Below, in pieces: positions 8,026 through 13,857 of a DNA stretch of 13,857 nucleotides. Location: assembly GCA_036514635.1 (NCBI GenBank), contig DATBWU010000279.1, forward strand, positions 1 through 13,857, in the 5' to 3' direction. The stretch is from DASSFZ01 sp036514635. Lineage in GTDB: Bacteria > Chloroflexota > Anaerolineae > Fen-1058. The translations under genes and the position numbers were made by a program. The notes under the pieces were generated by a model. It did not search any database. It saw only the letters and a program-made list of their open reading frames with translations, and was not told where the DNA came from. Within the stretch, counting starts at the first letter, position 1. Each line of letters starts with the position of its first letter.

Positions 8026-8334
8026 CTACTTAGGCTTTTGGTAAACACGCACGTAATCGACGAGCAGGGTCTGCGGGAAAACACTCGTCGCATCGGGATA
8101 GCCCGGCCAGCCCCCACCACCTCGGGCATTGACCTCGATCTCCCATTTGGACGGGTCGAGCGAGGTGCCGTCGAACTCATCGTGCCATACGAGGTCCCAA
8201 CCGGTGAGGTTCCAATCAGGCGTTGGGGAAACGGCAAGGGTGGGAGTGAATAAGGGTGCGGATGAAGTAGCCGAGCTACAACCACTGAGCAACCACGCAA
8301 GCAACAGGCTCCCTGCCGCAAGAAGTACACGCAC
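8026..8334 (-). pseudogene. GH16 lipoprotein with the catalytic core deleted
   Basis: A 102-residue frame starting with GTG. It encodes a lipoprotein signal peptide (lipobox LSGC, C19), a short Ser/Thr/Pro linker, then WDLVWHDEFDGTSLDPSKWE (46-65), which is the first strand of a GH16 beta-glucanase. It passes without a frameshift into WPGYPDATSVFPQTLLVDYV (76-95) followed by RVYQK, the last strands of the same fold. A GH16 domain needs about 230-250 residues; only about 55 remain, and the central part with the ExDxxE catalytic motif is absent. The join falls in a Gly run (72-75, about 8110-8121). AAGGAG lies 5 nt before the GTG, and the gene follows the upstream stop by 9 nt, so it may still be expressed as a small lipoprotein. 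The ancestor was probably a laminarinase or lichenase. A misassembly is the alternative. Confidence 0.85.
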
Positions 8335-8343
8335 AAGGCTCCT

Positions 8344-9765
8344 TCAGGGCGAGAGAATGAAGAGTGTCAGAGATTGCCCCGGCAGGGTGATCGGTGTGCC
8401 GTCTTCAGTCGGCTGCGAATCGATCAGCTCGGCGTTGTGCCCGGCGTCGAAGCGCCATACTGCGGCGGGCGACTTCGGCGTGAAACCGTTCAGGCGCAGC
8501 GGCTTGGTGATAGGATCAGGAGCGAGGTTGATCAGCATCAGTGTCAGCGCACCGTCGGCGCGTTGAGCGGCGAAGAGCGACACATCGGGATCGTCCGAGG
8601 AAGCGTATAGAAGCTGGTCGCCGAAGCGCTTGTACATTTGATAGACGTAGTAACTCGGACGGACTTCGTAGTTCCCCAGCAGACCCACTGCGCCAACGGC
8701 CGGGCTAGATTGCAGCACGAAGTGAGCGACGATGCTCACGCCGTTGCGGATCATGCGTCCCAGCGAGTCGGCCCACCAGATAGCGTTGTAAAACGAATCG
8801 GGCGCGGCGTCGTTGCAGCAGTTTTTCGACCAGTCCGAATTGACTTCGGTCACGGCGATGGGCAGATCGCGCCCGGTCGTTTCGCGGGTGAGCGAGCGCA
8901 CGTAGGGGATAAGCTCATCCCACTCGCGGCTGTTGTTGCGGAGGTCTTCAATCGTCGCCGAAGGAGACGACGGTGTCTTGGGAAACGGGTAACGGTGAAT
9001 CGCGACAATGTCCACCAGGTCGCCGTTGGCGCGCAGGAATTCCGTCAGCCAGTCGCGCCCGTTGGCGTCTTTTGGATTTGTGGCCGGGTTCGCCGTGAAC
9101 CCCCCGCTGAGGTCAGGCCCGATGAGCAGGAGGTTGGGATCGACGGCCTTCATCGCTTCGGCGATGGCGCGCCATTCGCGATTGAAGCGCAGCGTGTCGT
9201 AATCGGCTTCCTGGTGCTCCGTCCGGTACAGGTCCGGCTCGTTGCCAATGCTCCAGTAGCGAATGTTGTAACCTTTGTCACGACAGTACTTCACCCAATA
9301 GGCGGCTTTCTCCGGCGTGCCGTCCAATAGACGCACGCTGAAAGATGGCTCGCTGTCCATCTGCCGCGCCAGCGTGATGAAGAAATCGACTTGATACGTT
9401 TGCAGTTCGTTCCGGTCGCCCCAGTTGCCGCCGGGGAAGCGCAGGTAGGTGATCCGCGCGTCGATGGCCTCGTCCAGCAGATCGTACGGCACGGCGATCC
9501 ACGGGCCATAATTCGTGCCGTACACCAGTGGGCTGATCGGCCCCAGGGGCTGTGCCGCATCAACGTACAATGCGTCGGGCACTGCCGTCGGTGCCGGGGT
9601 GAATGTCGGCAGCGGCGTGACGGTGGGCGGCAGGCTCTCGGTTGGAACGATGGTTGCAGTCGGGGCCGGAGCAGTGCAGGCGGCGAGCAGCAGAAGGATG
9701 AAGGCGGAGGGATGAAGGAAGAATCTGCACTTCATCCTTCCGCCTTCTGCCTTCATCCTTTTCAT
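8344..9765 (-). CDS. Lipoprotein glycoside hydrolase, clan GH-A type, family uncertain
   Basis: A 473-residue surface lipoprotein. Residues 1-30 form a signal peptide ending in the lipobox LAAC (C30), followed by a Thr/Pro-rich linker (31-63). The catalytic part starts at about 66 with LYVDAAQPLGPISPLVYGTN. A (beta/alpha)8 pattern follows: YLRFPGGNWGDRNE (107-120), IRYWSIGNEPD (168-178) with E176 as likely acid/base, IAIHRY-like VAIHRY (254-259), and IAVTEVNSDW (303-312) with E307 as likely nucleophile. A beta-sandwich-like C-terminal region (about 390-473) resembles GH39, GH51 and GH79 architecture, but I cannot choose among them. The start is the ATG at 9765, which overlaps the permease stop as ATGA; the open frame upstream of it is the permease in another frame. 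It probably acts on the polymer outside the cell ahead of import. Confidence 0.8.
   Translation of the reverse strand: MKRMKAEGGRMKCRFFLHPSAFILLLLAACTAPAPTATIVPTESLPPTVTPLPTFTPAPTAVPDALYVDAAQPLGPISPLVYGTNYGPWIAVPYDLLDEAIDARITYLRFPGGNWGDRNELQTYQVDFFITLARQMDSEPSFSVRLLDGTPEKAAYWVKYCRDKGYNIRYWSIGNEPDLYRTEHQEADYDTLRFNREWRAIAEAMKAVDPNLLLIGPDLSGGFTANPATNPKDANGRDWLTEFLRANGDLVDIVAIHRYPFPKTPSSPSATIEDLRNNSREWDELIPYVRSLTRETTGRDLPIAVTEVNSDWSKNCCNDAAPDSFYNAIWWADSLGRMIRNGVSIVAHFVLQSSPAVGAVGLLGNYEVRPSYYVYQMYKRFGDQLLYASSDDPDVSLFAAQRADGALTLMLINLAPDPITKPLRLNGFTPKSPAAVWRFDAGHNAELIDSQPTEDGTPITLPGQSLTLFILSP
9694..9760. repeat. Inverted heptanucleotide repeat inside a signal-peptide coding region
   Basis: Four tandem heptads of the AAGGNNG type run on the minus strand (9760-9733: AAGGATG, AAGGCAG, AAGGCGG, AAGGATG). 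Four related heptads run on the plus strand (9694-9721: AAGGATG, AAGGCGG, AGGGATG, AAGGAAG). The two sets face each other across an 11-nt centre. Arms 9700-9717 and 9730-9747 pair at 17 of 18 positions. The element encodes residues 2-24 of the lipoprotein hydrolase, including most of its signal peptide. Confidence 0.85.
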
Positions 9766-10841
9766 TTCTCGACTCCGGTTATGACTATCCCTTGCATGAA
9801 GAAGCGCTGCGCGAAGAAGAAGACGACTACCGGCAGGACCAGGCTCATCAGCGCCACAGCCTGAATCATGTTCGGCTGCTGGCCGTAGGTGACGTTGAAC
9901 TGCTGGATACCCACCGAGATTGGTTGCAGCTCGGGCTTGCCGGAGAGGTAAATCAAGGGACCGAAGAAGTCGTTCCACGCCCAGAAGAAGTGACCCAGGC
10001 CCACGGCGATGATGGCCGGCCACGACTGGGGGATGATCACTTTGGTCAGGATCTGGAACGGCGAGGCGCCGTCGATCATGGCTGCTTCATCCAGTTCTCG
10101 CGGGATGGTCAGGAAGAACTGTCGAAACAGGAAGGTATTGTAGGCGTTGGCGAAGAAGTGCGGCACCAGCAGAGGCAGCCAGGTGCCCGTCCAGCCAATG
10201 GTCGTGAAGAACGCGTAGGTGGGGATGAGTGTCACCTGCGGAGGCAGGATAATCGTCGCCATCAAGATGATGAACATCACGCCCTTGAAAGGAATGCGGA
10301 ATCGGGCGAAGCCGTAGGCGACGAGCATGCACGACAGCACCGTGCCGATCATGCCAATGGCGGCGATGGCAAACGTGTTGAAGAACAATCGCCCGAAGTT
10401 GATCACGTTAAAGGCGTACGTGAAGTTGCTCCACTGTGGAGCGAATCTCCAGACACGGTCGAGGGTGCGCCAGCGTCCAACCCAGTCGATCAGCCCGGCG
10501 TCCGGGTTTGCCGGATCGACAAACTGGCTCTGCTCGCGTCCCGGGTCGACCAGCGCCCATTCCTTAATACCCTGGTCGGTGGGGACGCTTAAGAGTGGAT
10601 AGTCCTTACCTTGATAGTTAAAGGTCGCCTCTGCAGCCGGCCAGAGCGGCCCGATCAGACTGAACTGGGCGCCGCTCTTGAGTGACGTGAAGGTCATGTA
10701 GAGAAACGGCATCAGGAAGACGGCCAGGAGCACGGTGGCCAGGAGCGTGAGCCAGGCCTTCGCCAGGAAGACTCGCTGGACGCGGGCCAGGGCCGATCGT
10801 GAACTGAAAGGGAGTTCTCGGACACTTGCTTGCGTAGCCAT
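9762..10841 (-). CDS. CUT1 sugar ABC permease, MalG type, first copy
   Basis: Inner-membrane permease subunit of 359 residues. Hydrophobic segments lie at about 30-52, 152-177, 185-212, 217-236, 274-296 and 329-348, and the EAA docking loop reads DEAAMIDGASPFQILTKVII (251-270). MalG-type proteins are usually about 280-300 residues. The excess sits in the first periplasmic loop (about 68-135), with blocks FNYQGKDYP, PTDQGIKEWAL and FVDPANPDAGLIDWVGRW that are also found in the permease at 4851-5909. The start is fixed by a TAATG overlap with the upstream permease and by AGGAGG at 10856-10851, 9 nt before the ATG. Its stop overlaps the next start as ATGA. This translational coupling supports one transcript. 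Confidence 0.95.
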   Translation of the reverse strand: MATQASVRELPFSSRSALARVQRVFLAKAWLTLLATVLLAVFLMPFLYMTFTSLKSGAQFSLIGPLWPAAEATFNYQGKDYPLLSVPTDQGIKEWALVDPGREQSQFVDPANPDAGLIDWVGRWRTLDRVWRFAPQWSNFTYAFNVINFGRLFFNTFAIAAIGMIGTVLSCMLVAYGFARFRIPFKGVMFIILMATIILPPQVTLIPTYAFFTTIGWTGTWLPLLVPHFFANAYNTFLFRQFFLTIPRELDEAAMIDGASPFQILTKVIIPQSWPAIIAVGLGHFFWAWNDFFGPLIYLSGKPELQPISVGIQQFNVTYGQQPNMIQAVALMSLVLPVVVFFFAQRFFMQGIVITGVEK

Positions 10842-11800
10842 TATCGCTCACCTCCTGCGTAGTACACCCAACGCCGTGCCGTCCAGAATAGGATGATCGT
10901 CGCAGACATAGCCAGCACAAACAGCAGCCAGGCCAGGGCCGAAGCGTAGCCCATCTGGTCAAACGTGAATGCGGTCTTGAACAAATACAGGTTCAAGAAC
11001 AACGTATGCGTTCCCGGTTGTCCGGTACCGTTCTTGATAATGAAGGGCACCAGGAAGTACTGGAACGTGCCGATGAGGGCGAGAGTCAACTGGTAGAGAA
11101 TTACGGGCGAGATCATCGGCACGGTGACATTGAGGAACCTCCGCGCCGCGCCGGCGCCATCCACTTTCGCCGCGTCGTACAACTCGGTCGGCACGCCCTG
11201 CATGCTGGCAAGCATGATCAGCATCGGGCCGCCGATGCCCCACATGCCCATTATGATGAATGCGGGATAGATGAAACGCACGTCGTTGAGCCAATTCGGG
11301 CCGGCGATGCCGGCGCCCTCGAGGAATCTGTTGACCCATCCATATTCCGGGTTGAGCACGCCGCCCCAGATGATGATGGCCGAGACGAACGGTACCAGAG
11401 AGGGCATGAAGAACAGAGTCCGGAACAAACGAGAGGCTAACAGGTTTTGCGAGTTGAGCAGCGCGGCGAGAAACAGCGGCGTGAGAATTCCAATCGGAAC
11501 AGCCAGGATCAGAAAACGAATCGTCACCGAAACCGATTCCCCCACGGCCGGATCCTCGAAGAGCATGTGTTGGTAGTTTTGCAGCCCGATGAACTCGATA
11601 CTCTCCGGGTGGGTGATGGTATAGTTCGTCATGGAAAGGACGAGTGAGGCGATCATCGGGAGCAGAATGAAAGCCAACAATCCGATGATCCAGGGTGCCA
11701 GAAAAGCCAGTCCCCACAGGGCCTCACGCCGCGCCAGCGAGGATAGCTTACGGACGCCAAGGCTTTCCGCCGGAGAAATGCGAGAGGTGAAGATGGTCAT
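10841..11800 (-). CDS. CUT1 sugar ABC permease, MalF type, first copy
   Basis: Inner-membrane subunit of 319 residues that forms the translocation channel with the MalG-type partner. Six hydrophobic segments lie at about 29-55, 93-115, 127-149, 178-200, 232-255 and 285-306. The docking loop reads YDAAKVDGAGAARRFLNVTV (208-227), with Asp in place of the usual first Glu. RTLFFMPSLVP (127-137) and the C-terminal RRWVYYAGGER are typical. It follows the binding-protein gene after 120 bp holding two hairpins and overlaps the next gene by one base. Substrate inferred as beta-linked oligosaccharides from the neighbouring enzymes. Confidence 0.95.
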   Translation of the reverse strand: MTIFTSRISPAESLGVRKLSSLARREALWGLAFLAPWIIGLLAFILLPMIASLVLSMTNYTITHPESIEFIGLQNYQHMLFEDPAVGESVSVTIRFLILAVPIGILTPLFLAALLNSQNLLASRLFRTLFFMPSLVPFVSAIIIWGGVLNPEYGWVNRFLEGAGIAGPNWLNDVRFIYPAFIIMGMWGIGGPMLIMLASMQGVPTELYDAAKVDGAGAARRFLNVTVPMISPVILYQLTLALIGTFQYFLVPFIIKNGTGQPGTHTLFLNLYLFKTAFTFDQMGYASALAWLLFVLAMSATIILFWTARRWVYYAGGER

Positions 11801-11819
11801 GGTGACACTCGCTTTCCGC

Positions 11820-11861
11820 CGACCCGCCCGCTAGGCATCGGTGAAGGTCGCGGGCGGGTCG
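11820..11861 (-). promoter_or_regulatory. GC-rich hairpin between binding protein and permease
   Basis: Perfect 12-bp inverted repeat (11820-11831 with 11850-11861) with an 18-nt loop, ending 19 nt before the permease ATG. No T-run follows. Such structures between a binding-protein gene and its permeases commonly protect the upstream mRNA or reduce read-through, so that more binding protein than permease is made. That role is inferred here. Confidence 0.65.
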
Positions 11862-11868
11862 GGTATGA

Positions 11869-11900
11869 GCGGCGGCATGAACCTCAACTCAAGCCGCCGC
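11869..11900 (-). promoter_or_regulatory. Second small hairpin after the binding-protein gene
   Basis: Inverted repeat of 8 bp (11869-11876 with 11893-11900), 16-nt loop, 20 nt after the binding-protein stop codon. It is all GC in the arms and lacks a T-run. With the hairpin at 11820-11861 it fills most of the 120-bp gap. Confidence 0.5.
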
Positions 11901-11920
11901 CTGCGAATCCCGTGAGCGAC

Positions 11921-13390
11921 TTACTGGGCAGGCTCGCTGAAGATGGCCTGCAAATCTGACTGGAGTTTATCCAATTCTGCGTCGATGTCAAGATCGGGCG
12001 TGGAGCCGAACAGCGCGCCGAAAGCCTTGACGCGGTCATCCGCCTTCAGGAAGTTCGGCATGTCGCTCTCGTGGTTGGGGTTGTCGGGATAGGCCAGGCT
12101 GTCGATGGCAACCTGCCAGTCGATCGTGAGCGGCGCGAACGTCTCATCCAGGGACGCGAAGAAGTCGGCCTGCTGCGTCTGGTTGGCGGGCAGACCGCCG
12201 TAGGCCAACAGCAGGTCCGGCGCGGCTTCGCCGAGCAGGTACGTCAGCACCGTGAAGGCTTCATCCGGATGCTGGGTCGAAGCCAGGATGCGGATGGTAT
12301 CGGCGTGCAGCTTGGCCGTGGTCTCGCCGTTGTACGACGGCACCACCGCGATGTTCCAGTTCGCCACATCGTGCTGGCAGCAGGTATACCACAGGTGCGT
12401 GCTGGCCAAGGCCACGTTGCCGGAGTTGAACGGGTTGCCCGCGCCCAACAGGTCACTGGCGATGACGGTATCGCTGGGATAGAACGGCTGATCGCCCCAG
12501 ATGCCGTCGTACAGCCAGTTGAAGGCGGCGCGCCAGTTGTCCGGGATTTGAGCGGTCTCGAAGTCATCGGCCACGAAGGAGGCCGGGCCGAACAGGGTGG
12601 CCTGACCGCGCGCATCCGTCCACTGGTGCACGAAGCCGTACTGCACGATGTTGTCTCTGTCGAAGTCGGCGCTGGTCGCATCATTGCCGTTCGTGTCGAC
12701 CGTCAACTTCTTCGCCAACTCGGTGAGGGCGTCGATGTCCCACTCCGCACCATCGTACTGCTCGCCGAACTCGTGCGGCGGCTCAGGCAGGCCGGCTTCC
12801 TGGAACAGGTCGACGTTGTAGTATAGGAACGAGGGGAACACGGCAAACGGCAGACCCACCTGCCCTTCACCCGTGATCTTCCAGAACTCCACCAGCGCCG
12901 GATCGTAGACGCTCAGATCGACGTTGTTCTCCTCGATGTACGGCGTCAGGTCGAGCCACAGACCCTTGAAGCCGTTCGCGCCTCGGACACCCACCGGGCC
13001 AACGATGTCCGGCGCGTTGCCCGCGGCGATCTCGGTCTTCAGAATCTGGTAAGCCGAGTTGTTCGGAACGATCTCCAGCTGCAGGTAGATCGCAGTCTGC
13101 GAGGCATTGAACTGCTCAACGACCTGGTTCTGGGTCTCGATCTGCGGCGGGTTCGTGCCGGTGCCCAGGCCGACGAACCAGCGGACCGCGACGCGGTCCG
13201 TAAGGTCAAGCGGCGGGACGGGTGTTGCAGTCGCGGCCGGGGGCGCTGTAACGATGACAGTCGCTTCCCTCGGCACTTCGACGGTGACCTGCTCAACAAC
13301 CGGTGTGCCCGTGGCGGGGGTGGCGCAGGCCGAGAGGATCAGGCTGGCCAGCACCAGCATCCCAACCAGGGTCCAGATGTGCTTACGCAT
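11921..13390 (-). CDS. Lipoprotein sugar-binding protein of CUT1 ABC importer
   Basis: A 489-residue extracellular solute-binding protein (family 1) that captures an oligosaccharide and delivers it to the permeases. It has a basic N-terminus (MRKH), a hydrophobic stretch and lipobox LSAC with C22 as the lipidated residue. A Val/Thr/Pro-rich spacer runs to about residue 60; this style is frequent in Chloroflexota lipoproteins. The mature domain has VVEQFNASQ (89-97), EIAAGNAPDIVGPVG (near 120-134), GLPFAVFPSFLYYNVDLFQEAGLPEPP and AFTVLTYLLG. GGAG lies 8 nt before the ATG. The gene follows the LacI regulator by 90 bp and is the first transporter gene. Several Trp and Tyr residues fit a sugar-stacking site, but the ligand is not readable from sequence. 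Confidence 0.94.
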   Translation of the reverse strand: MRKHIWTLVGMLVLASLILSACATPATGTPVVEQVTVEVPREATVIVTAPPAATATPVPPLDLTDRVAVRWFVGLGTGTNPPQIETQNQVVEQFNASQTAIYLQLEIVPNNSAYQILKTEIAAGNAPDIVGPVGVRGANGFKGLWLDLTPYIEENNVDLSVYDPALVEFWKITGEGQVGLPFAVFPSFLYYNVDLFQEAGLPEPPHEFGEQYDGAEWDIDALTELAKKLTVDTNGNDATSADFDRDNIVQYGFVHQWTDARGQATLFGPASFVADDFETAQIPDNWRAAFNWLYDGIWGDQPFYPSDTVIASDLLGAGNPFNSGNVALASTHLWYTCCQHDVANWNIAVVPSYNGETTAKLHADTIRILASTQHPDEAFTVLTYLLGEAAPDLLLAYGGLPANQTQQADFFASLDETFAPLTIDWQVAIDSLAYPDNPNHESDMPNFLKADDRVKAFGALFGSTPDLDIDAELDKLQSDLQAIFSEPAQ

Positions 13391-13480
13391 GATTGTTTCT
13401 CCTTTGTTCCTTTTGCAGATGTGAGTAGCAGACGGGTAAGCGGGTGGAAGAGTTGAGAGTAGTTTTCGAGCGGCACCTCC
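13391..13480 (-). other. 90-bp gap between regulator and binding-protein gene
   Basis: This gap must hold any dedicated promoter of the transporter operon. I see a Shine-Dalgarno sequence (AAAGGAG) for the binding protein at 13405-13399. I see no convincing -35/-10 pair and no LacI-type palindrome. An AAGGAGG directly after the regulator stop has no start codon at a usable distance. Confidence 0.5.
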
Positions 13481-13857
13481 TTATTGGTGTATATTCGCCC
13501 CACAAGAGACACGGATGACCAGTTCAGTCGGCAATACCACGCGGCGGATATGCGTGTTGGGGTGTTCGATCAAGTCGATCAGCGTTTGGGCCGCCACTGC
13601 ACCCGTGCGGTGAATGGGCTGGCGCACCGTCGTCAGCGGCGGATCGGTGCGCGCCGCGATGGGGATGTCATCAAAACCGACGACAGCGATATCGTCAGGT
13701 ACTCGTAATCCGGTTTCCCGAATGGCCCGCAGGGCGCCGATCGCCATCATGTCGCTGGCCGCAAAGACCGCGTCGGGGTGCAGGCACAACAGGCGTTGCA
13801 TCGCGGCATACCCGCCCGCTTCCGTGAAATCCCCTTCGACGATCAAGTCAGGGTCGA
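13481..13857 (-). CDS. LacI-family transcriptional regulator, C-terminal part
   Basis: The last 124 residues of a LacI/GalR regulator; the DNA-binding N-terminus lies beyond the right edge. The visible part is the second lobe of the sugar-binding domain: GDFTEAGGYAAMQRLL, then AVFAASDMMAIGALRAIRET and VPDDIAVVGFDDIPIAART, then PLTTVRQP and LPTELVIRVSCG, all in the family order and spacing up to the TAA at 13483-13481. Such proteins repress or activate adjacent sugar operons and release DNA on binding a sugar. Its position 90 bp ahead of the transporter genes makes it the likely local regulator, though its operator is not visible here. Confidence 0.92.
   Translation of the reverse strand, partial: DPDLIVEGDFTEAGGYAAMQRLLCLHPDAVFAASDMMAIGALRAIRETGLRVPDDIAVVGFDDIPIAARTDPPLTTVRQPIHRTGAVAAQTLIDLIEHPNTHIRRVVLPTELVIRVSCGANIHQ

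Noticed and set aside
8010..8336. A 108-codon minus-strand frame over the GH16 remnant
   Set aside because: It is out of frame with the GH16 strands and lipobox, which lie in the 8026-8334 frame.
9766..10023. Upstream extension of the lipoprotein hydrolase frame
   Set aside because: It overlaps the permease coding region in another frame; the ATGA overlap and the signal peptide directly after it identify the real start.
13470..13483. AAGGAGG directly after the regulator stop codon as the ribosome site of a small gene
   Set aside because: No ATG, GTG or TTG follows at 4-12 nt, and no small reading frame there has any support.

Overview
All genes run on the minus strand, so transcription goes from high to low coordinates. 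The window looks like one carbohydrate-utilisation locus of a GC-rich bacterium. I infer Chloroflexota (Anaerolineae-like) because the lipoproteins have Thr/Pro-rich linkers after the lipobox, the transporter is of the CUT1 type without a local ATPase, and short palindromic heptanucleotide repeats sit at gene junctions. This assignment is by style, not by a marker gene.

Layout in transcription order: the 3' end of a LacI-family regulator (13857-13481); a lipoprotein sugar-binding protein (13390-11921); a 120-bp gap with two hairpins; a MalF-type and a MalG-type permease (11800-10841, 10841-9762); a lipoprotein glycoside hydrolase of clan GH-A type (9765-8344), whose signal peptide is encoded by a heptad repeat; a GH16 lipoprotein that has lost its catalytic centre (8334-8026); a cytoplasmic GH5 enzyme resembling Clostridium thermocellum CelC (7971-6952); a second MalF/MalG pair (6924-5980, 5909-4851) with an ACGT-heptad palindrome between them; a PIG-V-like membrane glycosyltransferase (4842-3595); a 139-bp gap holding a double palindrome; a solute-binding protein without a signal peptide (3455-2265); and a cellobiose phosphorylase that runs off the left edge (2256-1).

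Proposed working: the surface lipoprotein hydrolase trims a beta-glucan or similar polymer. The binding lipoprotein and one or both permease pairs import the oligosaccharides, energised by an ATPase encoded elsewhere. The GH5 enzyme shortens them in the cytoplasm, and cellobiose phosphorylase splits cellobiose with phosphate into glucose 1-phosphate and glucose. The LacI regulator probably responds to an oligosaccharide. The cellobiose phosphorylase and GH5 assignments are strong. The exact polymer, the GH-A family and the roles of the PIG-V-like protein and the leaderless binding protein are open.

The most unusual items are the internally deleted GH16 gene, the signal peptide made from a repeat, the leaderless binding protein, an extra loop of about 65-70 residues shared by both MalG-type permeases, and three palindromic elements at gene junctions, two of them with a clear 7-bp period. 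No stretch longer than 300 bases lacks a gene. No tRNA, rRNA, CRISPR array or transposase was seen.
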